Of a stretch of DNA of 64,000 nucleotides, positions 1 to 8,632 are shown piece by piece. The position numbers and the translations under genes were made by a program. The stretch comes from Methanomassiliicoccales archaeon PtaU1.Bin124 (lineage in GTDB: Archaea > Thermoplasmatota > Thermoplasmata > Methanomassiliicoccales > UBA472). The notes beneath the pieces are model-generated. The model worked only from the letters and a program-made list of their open reading frames with translations, ran no database searches and was not told the DNA's origin. Numbering within the stretch: position 1 is the first letter of the stretch; each line of letters starts with the position of its first letter. The DNA is taken from positions 1-64,000 of the forward strand of contig MVRC01000005.1 of NCBI GenBank assembly GCA_002067865.1, given 5' to 3'.

Positions 1-1707
1 GGTCAGCAGCCGGACAATCCCGTCCAGCTTGTTGTTGAGCATCTTCAGCCATTCATAAAGGATGCGGTCTCCGATCTCGGGGACAGGAACGTTCGAGCCC
101 GCGAGCATGGAATCTCCCGCCAGGCGGCAGCGCACGATGGGACGCTCTTCCGGCTGAATCTTGCGGAAAGACAGGGGGATATACGCATACACTCTCGAGA
201 ATTCCCTGCGGTTGGTCGGGGTATCCTTTTCCATGGGCGTCATCTCATCCTTTGTCTTGTATTTGGCGTTCGTCTCCGGCTCGAAACCGACGATCTCGAT
301 GATCTGCTTCATGCGCCTGACATAGTCGTTTCCGACCCTGACCTGAGACTGGATCAGCACGTTGCGCAATGCTGTGAGCAAGATGCGCGGGCAGTTGATG
401 GGCGGGTTCTCCAGCCTGTTGACCATGGATTTGACGGAGTCGGCGTGCATGGTCGAGTAGGTGGTATGGCCCGTGGCCATGGCCTGGAACATGATGTAGG
501 TCTCTTTGCCACGCACCTCACCCACGATGATGTAGTTGGGACGCTGCCTCAGAGATGCCCTCATCAGGTCGTACATGTCGATCTCACCAGCGGCCTTTCC
601 GTTGGCGTCCCTTTCGCCGGCGCCGGTCCTGGTGGCGCCAGGGATCCAGTTCTCGTGCGGCAGGTTGATCTCCCTGGTGTCCTCGATGCTGACGATCTTG
701 GCGCCGGGCGGGATGAAGAGCGCGATGGAGTTCAGCGCCGAGGTCTTGCCCGAGGCGGTTCCGCCACAGAGGATCATCGATTCGCCGTTCTCGACTCCTA
801 GCCAGAGATATGCCATCATCTCCGGGCTGACCGTCTTGTACTTGAGCAGGTCGACCGGAGTGAAGGGTCTGTCCTTGAATCGTCTGATGGTGAACGTGGA
901 ACCGCGGGTGGAGACCTCCCGGGAATAGGTGGCGTTGACACGGTGCCCTTCCTGCGTGGTACCATCGAGGATGGGGCTGGAGACCGATATCTGCTTGCCG
1001 CCCCGCTGGGCCAGTGCCACCACGAAGGAGTTTAGATCCTCTTCGTTGGTGAGGACCAGGTTGGATTTGATGCTCTCATATTTACGGTGGGAGACGAAGA
1101 TGGGCACGTTGACCCCATCGCAGGAGATGTCCTCGACCTCGTCATCCTTCATCATCACGTCGATGAACGAATGGCCTACGAAATCACGGATGATGTAATA
1201 CTGGATCCTCTTGCTGGACAGCTGGGACATCCTCAGTCCGCGGGACTCGATGAAGCTCTCCACCGCTTCGCGGAGATACTCCTTCTTGTCCATGTTGGTG
1301 AGGAACTGCCATTCATAGCCCAAGGTCTTCTGGAGCGTGTCCTTGATGAGCTCCAGCTTCTCGGTCTCGTTCTCGTCCAGCTTGGGTTCGATGACCTCAT
1401 AGAGATATTCGCTGGAGCGGTTGTTGTAGGATATTCGCACATAGGCGTAATCGGGCACGACCGGATAGTAATCGGTCACCTCGATGGCCTCGTCGACGAT
1501 CTCCGGGACCTCGGTCACCTTGGACCCCTTGATCCCCTCGGTCGCCAGATAGGAAGGGACCAGAACGCGGGAGGCCTTCTTGCCGCCCATCTTGCGGAGG
1601 AACTTCATGTAGCTGTCCTTGACCCCTGTCTTCTGCGCGGTGGCGGGCTTTCCCTTCTTCGGGGCGCTGCCCTCTGTCTTGACAGGTTCGGATTCAGTTG
1701 GAGCCAT
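1..1707 (-). CDS. Type IV pilus/archaellum-type secretion ATPase (partial)
   Basis: This is a cytoplasmic motor ATPase of the GspE/TadA/FlaI family that powers assembly of pilin-like filaments. The reading frame starts at ATG 1705-1707 and runs through the left edge, giving 569 codons without a stop, so only the extreme C-terminus is missing. A lysine- and alanine-rich N-terminus precedes the N-terminal domain. The Walker A motif GGTASGKTS lies near residue 315, followed by an Asp box (SIEDTRE), the Walker B region (IIVGEVRG) and a His box (TGHTTYSTMHADS). The pilin-like gene at 1718-2782 ends 11 bp upstream of this start, so the two are probably co-transcribed. A FlaJ/TadC membrane platform gene would be expected just beyond the left edge. 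Whether it drives an archaellum or an adhesive pilus cannot be decided here. Confidence 0.93.
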   Translation of the reverse strand, partial: MAPTESEPVKTEGSAPKKGKPATAQKTGVKDSYMKFLRKMGGKKASRVLVPSYLATEGIKGSKVTEVPEIVDEAIEVTDYYPVVPDYAYVRISYNNRSSEYLYEVIEPKLDENETEKLELIKDTLQKTLGYEWQFLTNMDKKEYLREAVESFIESRGLRMSQLSSKRIQYYIIRDFVGHSFIDVMMKDDEVEDISCDGVNVPIFVSHRKYESIKSNLVLTNEEDLNSFVVALAQRGGKQISVSSPILDGTTQEGHRVNATYSREVSTRGSTFTIRRFKDRPFTPVDLLKYKTVSPEMMAYLWLGVENGESMILCGGTASGKTSALNSIALFIPPGAKIVSIEDTREINLPHENWIPGATRTGAGERDANGKAAGEIDMYDLMRASLRQRPNYIIVGEVRGKETYIMFQAMATGHTTYSTMHADSVKSMVNRLENPPINCPRILLTALRNVLIQSQVRVGNDYVRRMKQIIEIVGFEPETNAKYKTKDEMTPMEKDTPTNRREFSRVYAYIPLSFRKIQPEERPIVRCRLAGDSMLAGSNVPVPEIGDRILYEWLKMLNNKLDGIVRLLT

Positions 1708-1717
1708 TTTCAATCCC

Positions 1718-2782
1718 TCACTGCACTACCTCGACGCTCAAGGTCGCCAGGTTATAGGTTATCTTGTATGCCATGTACAGATGGACAGTGACGATATACT
1801 GGTTCTCTGCCACCCTGTGCTTTATGATGGTGACCATCGGGTCGCCGGTACTAGCGGCTCCATAGGTTATGGACTCATTTCCCTTATCCAGTATGATATG
1901 CGACTGTTGGACCAGACCCTCGGCCGCGCAGGTCGAGTTGAAATAGGTGTAATAGGCCGCCCCATACTCCGTGGTCATGTTCATGAAGAGGTGGTACTGG
2001 TTGTCGACCAGTCCCTTGGCCACGAAGTAGTTGGTCGGAAGGTCGACCGCCTCTATGTTAACGTTGACGCCGACCGTTCCGAGGCTGTAGACGCTCTCGG
2101 CCTCGCCGATCATATCGATCTCGGTGACGGTCACGTTCATGAACGCGCCCTTGTTCCAGTCCAGTGTGATGGTCGGGGCCGCCCGGAAGGTCTCCCCATC
2201 GGGCTGCTTGACGATTATCCCGCCGTTCTCATAGCTGATCCATTGCTCGACATAGTAGCGGTTGGGTCCATAGAACACGAGCTTTCCGCCGATCACATCA
2301 TTGGGGTCCGCCGGGAAGGAGGTGGGCGTGGTCACGCCCTTTTCCCTGAACATGATCTGCATGCCGCTCTCGGTATGGTTCTTCGGGGTGAAGGTCAACA
2401 GTCCGCCGGTCTGGGAAGCGAAGATCGGCACTCCCTCCGACCCAAGGTCGAAGGTCTGGTACATCTTCGTGCTCTGGGTGGAGACGATGCCGCCCGCGAC
2501 TATCGATTGGTACATCTGGATGGTCGAGGTGTAGGCGATCAGATTGTCGACCTTGCCCTTAAGGTCTCCGAACTGGTTCTGCACCTGGTTCATGTGTCCC
2601 CTCTCGTTGTCCTTCATCCATATGGGTATGTAGGTCGTTACGAAGATGGACATGAACGTCAAAAAAATGAGCAGAGCCATGATGGTCCCAACGACCGATG
2701 CCACGGCCTCCTTGTCCTTTTTCAGGCAGATTCTCTTTACTGACCTTTTCAAGGACCTGTTGAAGAATTCACTCCTTCCCAT
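1718..2782 (-). CDS. Archaeal type IV pilin-like secreted protein
   Basis: A 354-residue protein with a class III (type IV pilin) N-terminus: a basic stretch, then KKDKEAVASVVGT, then one hydrophobic helix (residues about 27-50) that would form the filament core after cleavage by a prepilin peptidase. The remainder is a large beta-rich extracellular domain with several N-x-T/S sequons. It is longer than typical archaellins or minor pilins (100-250 aa), so it could be a specialised pilin or a pseudopilin adhesin. It lies directly upstream of the secretion ATPase, which supports the assignment. A strong TATA element sits about 45 bp upstream of the start. The pilin-type N-terminus is clear; the role of the large domain is unknown. 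Confidence 0.8.
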   Translation of the reverse strand: MGRSEFFNRSLKRSVKRICLKKDKEAVASVVGTIMALLIFLTFMSIFVTTYIPIWMKDNERGHMNQVQNQFGDLKGKVDNLIAYTSTIQMYQSIVAGGIVSTQSTKMYQTFDLGSEGVPIFASQTGGLLTFTPKNHTESGMQIMFREKGVTTPTSFPADPNDVIGGKLVFYGPNRYYVEQWISYENGGIIVKQPDGETFRAAPTITLDWNKGAFMNVTVTEIDMIGEAESVYSLGTVGVNVNIEAVDLPTNYFVAKGLVDNQYHLFMNMTTEYGAAYYTYFNSTCAAEGLVQQSHIILDKGNESITYGAASTGDPMVTIIKHRVAENQYIVTVHLYMAYKITYNLATLSVEVVQ

Positions 2783-2824
2783 ACTGGTTACCCCAAAATT
2801 CGGACTCTATCTAGCTCGTAGTAA

Positions 2825-2835
2825 CTATATAAATA
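2825..2835 (-). promoter_or_regulatory. TATA box of the pilin/ATPase operon
   Basis: An AT-rich element (TATTTATATAG when read on the minus strand) lies about 47 bp upstream of the pilin-like start. With archaeal spacing of 24-27 bp to the transcription start, this gives a short leader of roughly 20 nt. Confidence 0.55.
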
Positions 2836-2990
2836 TGTCTATATTTTTTTAAAATTCACAATTCAAATGCCATATGGTCAATTATTCCTTGTGATTATAT
2901 TTAAAGGAAAATGTTCTCTTCGGCGAAAATTAGGTCGGGCGTCTCTTAGGTAAAGGTTTATTACGTTCCTCTTGCTTTCCCGCACAATAA

Positions 2991-3063
2991 GCCGCAGTAA
3001 CTCAGCTGGGAGAGTGCAAGACTGAAGATCTTGAAGTCGCTGGTTCAAGTCCGGCCTGCGGCA
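2991..3063 (+). tRNA. tRNA-Phe (GAA)
   Basis: A complete 73-nt cloverleaf. The acceptor stem GCCGCAG pairs with CTGCGGC, with an A discriminator. The anticodon stem CAAGA/TCTTG encloses loop CTGAAGA with anticodon GAA, and the T-loop is GTTCAAGTC. CCA is not encoded. No intron is present. Confidence 0.96.
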
Positions 3064-3142
3064 CTCCTTTAACCAACCTCTTTCCAGGTTTTTGTGCCAT
3101 AAGTAGAAAATACTGCATTCTGATTCGAGAGTGGGTGTTGCT

Positions 3143-3571
3143 ATGATGCAGATCAAGACATTCGAGACCACCGGGATAGAAGCAAAGAGATTTTCCAAGG
3201 CCGGGGAAAGAGTTGCGAACGTTCGCATCGACCAGAACAGCAGCATCATCCAGATCACAAAGGCGCAGGATAACACCGCCTCCATTGATTTCCGTTTCAC
3301 CGCTAACTATGTCGGCCTTGGGTTCATCAAGATCGAGGGACAGATGATCGTGTCTGGGGATGTCGACGTCCTTATCGCCGATTGGGGCAAGGAGGGCAAC
3401 ATGAACCCCGATGACGCCAACGCGGTGCACAACACCATCGTCAGCAATTGTCTGCCGACGGCGCTCCTGGTCGCCAGGGACATCAAGCTGCCCCCACCGT
3501 TCCCTCTGCCGCGCATCAATGTGCAGAAGAAATCGGAGATGAAACCAGGCAGCGGCGTCGAAGTGGCCTGA
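3143..3571 (+). CDS. Conserved hypothetical protein, about 142 aa
   Basis: A small soluble protein I do not recognise with confidence. It has alternating beta-strand patterns (KTFETTGIEAKRF, ASIDFRFTANYVGLGFIKIEGQM) and a C-terminal proline-rich segment (LPPPFPLPRINVQ). The strand-glycine pattern around residues 50-75 recalls SecB-like or other compact beta proteins, but that is a weak impression. ATG 3143 is preferred over the upstream GTG 3131: an AT-rich element (GAAAATAC, around 3105-3112) would place transcription initiation close to it, a leaderless arrangement. It sits alone between tRNA-Phe and a convergent gene, with a T8/A8 terminator downstream. Confidence 0.7.
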   Translation: MMQIKTFETTGIEAKRFSKAGERVANVRIDQNSSIIQITKAQDNTASIDFRFTANYVGLGFIKIEGQMIVSGDVDVLIADWGKEGNMNPDDANAVHNTIVSNCLPTALLVARDIKLPPPFPLPRINVQKKSEMKPGSGVEVA

Positions 3572-3590
3572 TCCGGCCATCGATCCTTAC

Positions 3591-3606
3591 TTTTTTTTAA
3601 AAAAAA
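3591..3606. terminator. Bidirectional T8A8 terminator
   Basis: A perfect run of eight T followed by eight A lies between two convergent genes ending at 3571 (+) and 3610 (-). It gives an oligo-T tract on both strands, the archaeal termination signal. Confidence 0.7.
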
Positions 3607-3609
3607 CGC

Positions 3610-5514
3610 TCACCTTATATAGTCCAGTGCGAACGAGCCGATGTTGAGGCTGTGCTTGGTGGAGGTATACTTGATGTACGCCCTGGACTGCACATCGGAT
3701 ATGCCCTGCACGGAGAAGTAGGTCTTCATCTGGTCGACCTTGAAGTCGATCATACCGTCCATGATGGATCCGAGCATCTGGATCTCCTGCTCGCCATGCA
3801 TTCCCTTCTCGACCAGGAACAGTGATACCGCCTGGTCCCTCTTCCTCCTTCCCATCAGCGGGCTCAGAAAACGGAAAGCGGCGTTGGGATCGGAATATGC
3901 GATGAGCGTGGAGACCGAGCGGAAGGCCATGCGATAGTACTTGAACTTCTCCTTGAACTCCTTGCTCAGGCTGTCGACCACTTCTGACAGCCGTTCATGG
4001 TCCGTCGGTTCGTCGATGTAAACGGTGTAGGGGTCCTGAGTATCATCACCCATGCTGCGGGAGTATGAGTCGATGTAGCGGACCAGGCCCTTCTTCTCGT
4101 ACTCCTCGTACCCGGAAAGCACGTACTTCATCTCCTCCCGGATGTCCTTGGCGGTCTTGTCCGTGATGACCCAGATCGAAGGAACGCCCTTCTTCAGGCC
4201 GTCCGCCACGAAGCAGTTCACGAGGACTTCCTTGCCAATGAACGGAGGCCCATGAACCATGATGTTGGAGCCGAACGGAATGCCTCCGTAGAGGAGATCG
4301 TCCAGACGGGTGTTGCCGGTCTTGGCCTTGGCCTGCTGCAGCTCCAACAGCTGCTCCGACTGCTTCGTCTTGATCTCGGTCTCGATGACGCCCGACTCCC
4401 GAACCCGCAGCTCCTCCTCCTTGGCGCGGAGCCACTTGTCCTTGTTGCGCAGCTCCTCCTCTTTTGCCTTGATCTCCGAGCCGAGCTCCTCCAGCTTCTT
4501 GCGCATCTCGACCTGGTCTACGCCCACCACGTCCTTCTTGGACTCCTCGAAGCGCAATCGTTCGGTAGTGAGCAGCTTATCGCGATACTGGAGCTCCTCC
4601 TCGCGGCGGGACATCATGTCCTCCTTGTTGTTGATGGACTCCCGCAGGCGGTTCACCTCCTCCTCGCGGACGCTCAGCTCCGCCTTCAGGTTCTCCAGCT
4701 GGACCTTGAGCATCAAGGTGTCCTTTTCCTGGGACTGGAGCTCCGCCAGCTTCCTGTCGATCTCAGAACCGGCATCGTTGGAGGACATGGTGCCCAGTTT
4801 TATCTGGTCATCCTTGAGCTTGAGCTCGACCGATAGCTTGGTAAGCTCGCTCTGCAGGCGGTCGATCTCCGAGTGCATCTCGCTCTCCCGCTGCTTCCAC
4901 TGCTCCTCTTTGTCCTTCAGCTCGGCATCGAAGCGACCGGCAAGCTCTTTCTCGGCCTCCCGGGACGCCTTGAAACCCATGCTGTTCTTGCGGGAATCCA
5001 GCTCCTTCGAGAGCGCATTAAGCTTAGACTCTTTCTCCTTGAGCTCCATCTCCTTCATGATCATGGAGCTCTTGTCCTTGGGGACCGCCTCAAGGGACTG
5101 GGAGAACTCGCCTTTCTGGTCCTTCAAGAGGGCCTCAAGACGCTCGATCTCCTTTGCCTTTACTTCTCGGTCCTCGATGAGCTTCTCCAACCGTTCGCTG
5201 AGCTCGATGGTGGATTGGTCGACCTGATCGGTCTCGTTCTGCAATTGCTCCTCCTCGCTGAGGAGACGCTTTCGCATCTTTGCCAGTTCCGCCTCGTACT
5301 TCTTCAGGGTCTGCTGCAGAGCGGTCAATTCCTCCGGGGCGCAGGTCTCGCCCTTGCCCTGGTCGGCATCCTGTTCCAACCAATCGAGGAATGTGGCATC
5401 CTTGCGGTCCAGCCATCTCTTGAGGCTGTCGATCACCTCATCGTCCTTTGAGGGGTCGAGGTCTGCCACCATATCATCGCCCGCCTTGGCATCCACTCCG
5501 CCCTTGTGTTTCAA
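3610..5514 (-). CDS. Coiled-coil protein with C-terminal degenerate KaiC/RecA-like domain
   Basis: A 634-residue cytoplasmic protein. Residues about 60-400 are almost uninterrupted heptad-type coiled coil rich in E, K, L and R. Residues about 405-634 form a KaiC-type RecA domain with a recognisable entry (TRLDDLLYGGIPFGSNIMV), a Walker A-like loop (GPPFIGKE, near 420) and a typical KaiC C-terminus (FLVEKGMHGEQEI, YFSVQGI). Two catalytic features look lost: the paired acidic residues after strand 2 read TDKT instead of an EE-type pair, and the Walker B Asp is replaced by Arg (AFRSVSTLIAY, near 530). It may bind nucleotide without efficient hydrolysis and act as a scaffold or sensor. It is transcribed away from the small + strand genes at 5764. 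Its biological role is unknown. Confidence 0.8.
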   Translation of the reverse strand: MKHKGGVDAKAGDDMVADLDPSKDDEVIDSLKRWLDRKDATFLDWLEQDADQGKGETCAPEELTALQQTLKKYEAELAKMRKRLLSEEEQLQNETDQVDQSTIELSERLEKLIEDREVKAKEIERLEALLKDQKGEFSQSLEAVPKDKSSMIMKEMELKEKESKLNALSKELDSRKNSMGFKASREAEKELAGRFDAELKDKEEQWKQRESEMHSEIDRLQSELTKLSVELKLKDDQIKLGTMSSNDAGSEIDRKLAELQSQEKDTLMLKVQLENLKAELSVREEEVNRLRESINNKEDMMSRREEELQYRDKLLTTERLRFEESKKDVVGVDQVEMRKKLEELGSEIKAKEEELRNKDKWLRAKEEELRVRESGVIETEIKTKQSEQLLELQQAKAKTGNTRLDDLLYGGIPFGSNIMVHGPPFIGKEVLVNCFVADGLKKGVPSIWVITDKTAKDIREEMKYVLSGYEEYEKKGLVRYIDSYSRSMGDDTQDPYTVYIDEPTDHERLSEVVDSLSKEFKEKFKYYRMAFRSVSTLIAYSDPNAAFRFLSPLMGRRKRDQAVSLFLVEKGMHGEQEIQMLGSIMDGMIDFKVDQMKTYFSVQGISDVQSRAYIKYTSTKHSLNIGSFALDYIR

Positions 5515-5763
5515 ATGACCGCTCCAGTTTTAATGACGTGAAATCAGGTAGCCTTGGCTACTGTATCTTTATCGGGGACCTTCCATTAATATCTATTGCC
5601 CACATAATCGCATGGAGAACTTCGAAACACCCCTGGAGGCGATCGTACCGGTATTTGAGGTCCAAAAGGAATCTGGGCCCCTATGTTGGCCAGTATCTTC
5701 CTCGGGGAAAAGATATATATCGCACGTGGCATCATAGAACGCTCGGTCGCCGGCCAGGGTTGA

Positions 5764-5937
5764 ATGATGGAGAAAAGGGTACATGTCAAGTTGGATCGCA
5801 ACAGCGATTTCACCCTTCGCGAGGTCCTCAAGAAGATAGAGGAGATACAGGCGGAGAACCCCGACCTGGATGTTTTCTTCGACGGCGATGATTATGCGAT
5901 ATGCAGCCGGCCTCGCAAGGTCGCAGTGAAGAAGTGA
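5764..5937 (+). CDS. Small conserved-looking protein, 57 aa
   Basis: A short reading frame starting with tandem ATG codons (5764 and 5767). It encodes a charged protein with a beta-helix-beta pattern: MEKRVHVKLDRNSDFTLREV, then a helix (LKKIEEIQAENPD), then LDVFFDGDDYAICSRP and a lysine-rich tail. Codon use matches its neighbours, and the frame ends 46 bp before the DUF531 gene on the same strand, so the two may share a transcript. Function unknown. An overlapping minus-strand frame has no comparable protein-like pattern. Confidence 0.6.
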   Translation: MMEKRVHVKLDRNSDFTLREVLKKIEEIQAENPDLDVFFDGDDYAICSRPRKVAVKK

Positions 5938-5983
5938 GAGGCACTGCAAAGTTCTAAGTGCACTTCCGGCCTGCCTTGTCCGA

Positions 5984-6547
5984 ATGAGCTATCAACAACG
6001 CCTTGGCAGAGGGACCATCGCCATCTACAATTCTTACGACCCCAAGAGCTTCCGCGAGGCTCACCGCCGCATCCTTGCCCGGGCCGGGCCATTGGCCCTC
6101 GCGTTCGATTTCAACCTGGCCACATTCGGCTTTCCGTTCCCCCCCGAACTTACCCAGCCACAGGAGATCGCCGATTGGGTAGCGACCACGACCTCCATAG
6201 GGGAGGACGGCAGCTATCTGAAAGAGATCACGGCCAAGGGGCGGTTCCAGACCTATCCTTATCCCAGCAAGGGATTCCCCCCTCAGCTGGGAGAGATGGT
6301 CCTCACCACCTGCAATCCCGATAAGGGCAAAAAGCGCTCAGTGGACGAAGTGGCCGCCATACTTCTGAACGGGCAGAGCGTTTGCCTGGTGTTCGGTGCC
6401 GGTCCCAAGGGCGTGCCGAAGGAGATCCATGATTTCGCCAGAAATCACATGGACATCACCTTTGGCGAACTTTCGCTGGAGACCTGCACGGCCATAGGCG
6501 CATGCGTGGCGGTGCTGGCCCATATGGTGAAAGCTCAGCATCATTGA
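5984..6547 (+). CDS. DUF531 family protein (SPOUT-like)
   Basis: A 187-residue protein matching the archaeal DUF531 family: N-terminal GTIAIYNSYDPKSFREAH, a middle AFDFNLATFGFPFP, and a C-terminal glycine-rich loop VFGAGPKGVPKE followed by SLETCTAIGACVAV. The last segment resembles the cofactor-binding knot of SPOUT RNA methyltransferases, so an RNA-modifying role is possible; this is inference, since DUF531 has no established reaction. The ATG at 5984 is the only reasonable start. It is convergent with purM, with 29 bp between stops. Confidence 0.85.
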   Translation: MSYQQRLGRGTIAIYNSYDPKSFREAHRRILARAGPLALAFDFNLATFGFPFPPELTQPQEIADWVATTTSIGEDGSYLKEITAKGRFQTYPYPSKGFPPQLGEMVLTTCNPDKGKKRSVDEVAAILLNGQSVCLVFGAGPKGVPKEIHDFARNHMDITFGELSLETCTAIGACVAVLAHMVKAQHH

Positions 6548-6576
6548 TGCCCCCTGGCTCGACGTCGGGTTAGAGA

Positions 6577-7602
6577 TCAATAGGTGTCGTAGACCAGAGA
6601 GAGGTTCTTCAAGGTGCAGCCGCTGCCCTTCTTTACGGTCCCGACCACCTTGGCCTTGTCCCCGAAGACGTCCAGAGCGTACCTTACGCCTTCCGGGCGC
6701 ATGATCATGGCATATCCCATGCCCATGTTGAAGGTCTTGTACATCTCGAAGTCGGAGACCGAACCCATCTGCTGCAGCTCCTGGAATATGGGCTGGGGTG
6801 CCAGCGGGTCGGTGATGGCGTATTCCATCCCCCTCTTCAGCCTGACGAAGTTCTTCAGACCGCCTCCGGTCACATCGACCATGCCAGTCACCGTTACCTT
6901 GCGGCAGACCTTGAGCACGTCCCGCACATAGATCTCGGTCGGGGTCAGCAGCTCCATGCCATAGGTCTTCCCTGCGCGCCCGAACTTGTCGTCCAGGGAC
7001 ACTTCGCTCCCTTCCAGGATCTTCCTGGCCAAGGTCAGGCCGTTGGAATGCACCCCGGTGCTCCTGATGCCGACAATGGCATCGCCCTCCTGGATGTCCG
7101 CTCCGGTGACCATATCCTCCCTCTTCAGGAATCCCAGGGCCGTGCCAGATAGGTCCACGCCCTTGACGATCTCCGGCAGCACGGCGATCTCGCCGCCCAC
7201 CAAGTCCACATTGGCCATCTCTGCGGCCCGGTCGAGCCCGATCCCGATCTCGCTGGTGACCCTCTCATCCGGCCTGTCGATGGCGATGTAGTCGACGAAC
7301 GACATCGGTTCAGCGCCCACACAGATGGTGTCGTTCACGTTCATGGCCATGCAGTCGATGCCGACGGTGTCCCACTTGTCCAGCGCTTCGGCGATCAACA
7401 GTTTCGACCCCACGCCGTCGGTGCAGAGCGTCAGTACCCACCCTTCGAAATCGATGAGGCTGGTGAACTGGCCCTTAATATCGATGACCCTGCCCGGCCC
7501 GGTCCGCTTATAATTCAGATGGCCCACCAGGGTCGAAATGGCCTTCGACTTGCGCTCGATGTCCACGCCCGCCTTTGCATAGGTCCATCCTTCCTTCGAC
7601 AT
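6577..7602 (-). CDS. purM: Phosphoribosylformylglycinamidine cyclo-ligase (AIR synthetase)
   Basis: This enzyme catalyses ATP-dependent closure of FGAM to 5-aminoimidazole ribonucleotide in purine biosynthesis. The 341-residue length is normal. Family signatures are visible: the N-terminal TYAKAGVDIE, ATP/substrate loops LCTDGVGSKLLIAE and DTIGVDC/AMNVNDTICVGAEP, DYIAIDR, VDLVGGEIAVLPE, and the C-terminal TGGGLKNFVRLKR and NMGMGYAMI. It is divergent from rlmE, with 85 bp between the start codons holding both promoters (an AT-rich GTATTTTAG on the minus strand near 7636 fits). No other purine gene lies in the window. Confidence 0.96.
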   Translation of the reverse strand: MSKEGWTYAKAGVDIERKSKAISTLVGHLNYKRTGPGRVIDIKGQFTSLIDFEGWVLTLCTDGVGSKLLIAEALDKWDTVGIDCMAMNVNDTICVGAEPMSFVDYIAIDRPDERVTSEIGIGLDRAAEMANVDLVGGEIAVLPEIVKGVDLSGTALGFLKREDMVTGADIQEGDAIVGIRSTGVHSNGLTLARKILEGSEVSLDDKFGRAGKTYGMELLTPTEIYVRDVLKVCRKVTVTGMVDVTGGGLKNFVRLKRGMEYAITDPLAPQPIFQELQQMGSVSDFEMYKTFNMGMGYAMIMRPEGVRYALDVFGDKAKVVGTVKKGSGCTLKNLSLVYDTY

Positions 7603-7657
7603 GCTGACCGCGACTCGTATCCTGATGAAATCTAAAATACCTTCGGCAGGGCAATCG

Positions 7658-7664
7658 TTTTATC
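7658..7664 (+). promoter_or_regulatory. TATA box of rlmE (leaderless)
   Basis: TTTTATC is centred 27 bp before ATG 7688, which is the expected distance from an archaeal TATA box to the transcription start. The rlmE message is therefore probably leaderless, and this decides the start codon against the upstream in-frame start at 7601. Confidence 0.6.
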
Positions 7665-7687
7665 TAGGCATTGCATCAAAGCGAATC

Positions 7688-8329
7688 ATGTCGAAGACCT
7701 GGTTGGCCGCACGCCGCCACGATCATTATTACCGCTTGGCCAAGCAGCTGGATTACCGCAGCCGCGCATCCTTCAAGCTCATCCAGATCGACGACAAGTT
7801 CAAGCTGCTCAAGCCGGGGAGCTTGGTGGTAGACCTGGGCGCCGCGCCGGGTGGCTGGCTGCAGGTCGCGGCGGAAAGGGTCGGCGGCAGGGGCAAGGTC
7901 ATCGGGGTCGATCTCCAGTCGATCGAGCCGATCGAAGGGACCATGGTGGAGACCATCAGGGGCGACATCCGCAAGCCCGAGACGATCGAGAAGCTCCTCT
8001 ATCTTGCCAACGGCAAGGTGGATGTCGTCCTCTCCGATATGAGCCCCAACATCTCCGGCAGCTATTCCACCGACCATGCCAGGTCGGTCGAGCTGTGCGA
8101 GCACGCCCTCAACTTCGCCAAGAAGACGCTGGTCGAAGGGGGCAGCATCGTGATGAAGATCTTCGAGGGCGACATGATGAAGGAGTTCATGAAGGAGATC
8201 AAGGCCAACTTCGAGGAAGTGAAGCTGTACGGCCCAAAGGCATCCCGCTCCAGCAGCTCTGAGATCTACATCATCGGCAAGGGATTCATTCCAAGGGGCG
8301 AAGAGGCGACCACCAAGGAATCCGCCTGA
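7688..8329 (+). CDS. rlmE: 23S rRNA 2'-O-ribose methyltransferase RlmE/FtsJ family
   Basis: An SAM-dependent methyltransferase that modifies a uridine 2'-OH in the 23S rRNA A loop. The 213-residue protein has the SAM motif VVDLGAAPGGWLQVA, the conserved substrate-entry segment RSRASFKLIQID, DIRKPE after strand 4, VVLSDMSPNISG with the catalytic Asp, and SIVMKIFEGD with the catalytic Lys. The family K-D-K-E tetrad therefore appears intact (R/K in the first helix, D, K, and E in SSSEIYI). The start was set by the TATA spacing and by alignment with the family N-terminus (MSKTWLAARRHDHYYRLAKQ). Confidence 0.95.
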   Translation: MSKTWLAARRHDHYYRLAKQLDYRSRASFKLIQIDDKFKLLKPGSLVVDLGAAPGGWLQVAAERVGGRGKVIGVDLQSIEPIEGTMVETIRGDIRKPETIEKLLYLANGKVDVVLSDMSPNISGSYSTDHARSVELCEHALNFAKKTLVEGGSIVMKIFEGDMMKEFMKEIKANFEEVKLYGPKASRSSSSEIYIIGKGFIPRGEEATTKESA

Positions 8330-8376
8330 AGCAGTTCTGGCAACCTATTTATCGAATGGGCTTCAATGTAAGGGCG

Positions 8377-8622
8377 ATGATCACCTACATACGCATCATG
8401 TTCAGCTCAGAGGGCAGGAGACCATCACTGGTCTTCGAGGCCATCCGCAGCCTGGGGTTCGAGCCGACGACCGGTAACTACGATGGCATCTATAAATGGG
8501 ACAAGAAGGCCACTGTGGAAGAGGCGATCTATCTGGCCGATAAGGTGCAACATACCCTGCGCGGCATGGGGGTCGTCTTCACCCTTGAGACGGTCGCGGA
8601 AAAGGACAACGAATGCGATTGA
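8377..8622 (+). CDS. Small conserved-looking hypothetical protein, about 81 aa
   Basis: A short protein with a ferredoxin-like alternation: strand ITYIRIMFSSEG, helix PSLVFEAIRSLGF, strand NYDGIYKWDKK, helix EEAIYLADKVQHTL, strand GVVFTLETV. A TATA-like element (CTATTTATC, 8344-8352) is centred about 28 bp before ATG 8377, favouring that start over ATG 8356. It ends 10 bp before the FAH-family gene, suggesting an operon. I do not recognise a named family; the pattern suggests a small binding or regulatory domain. Confidence 0.7.
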   Translation: MITYIRIMFSSEGRRPSLVFEAIRSLGFEPTTGNYDGIYKWDKKATVEEAIYLADKVQHTLRGMGVVFTLETVAEKDNECD

Positions 8623-8632
8623 GGTATGCAGG

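Noticed and set aside
1087-2743. Long + strand open frames antisense to the secretion ATPase and pilin-like genes
   Set aside because: They lack domain-like patterns and are rich in low-complexity His/Leu/Asp runs; the minus-strand proteins carry clear motifs over the same DNA.
4310-5227. A + strand Ser/Leu-rich frame of about 305 codons
   Set aside because: It is antisense to the coiled-coil gene; the Ser/Leu bias comes from the reverse of Glu/Lys/Leu heptads.
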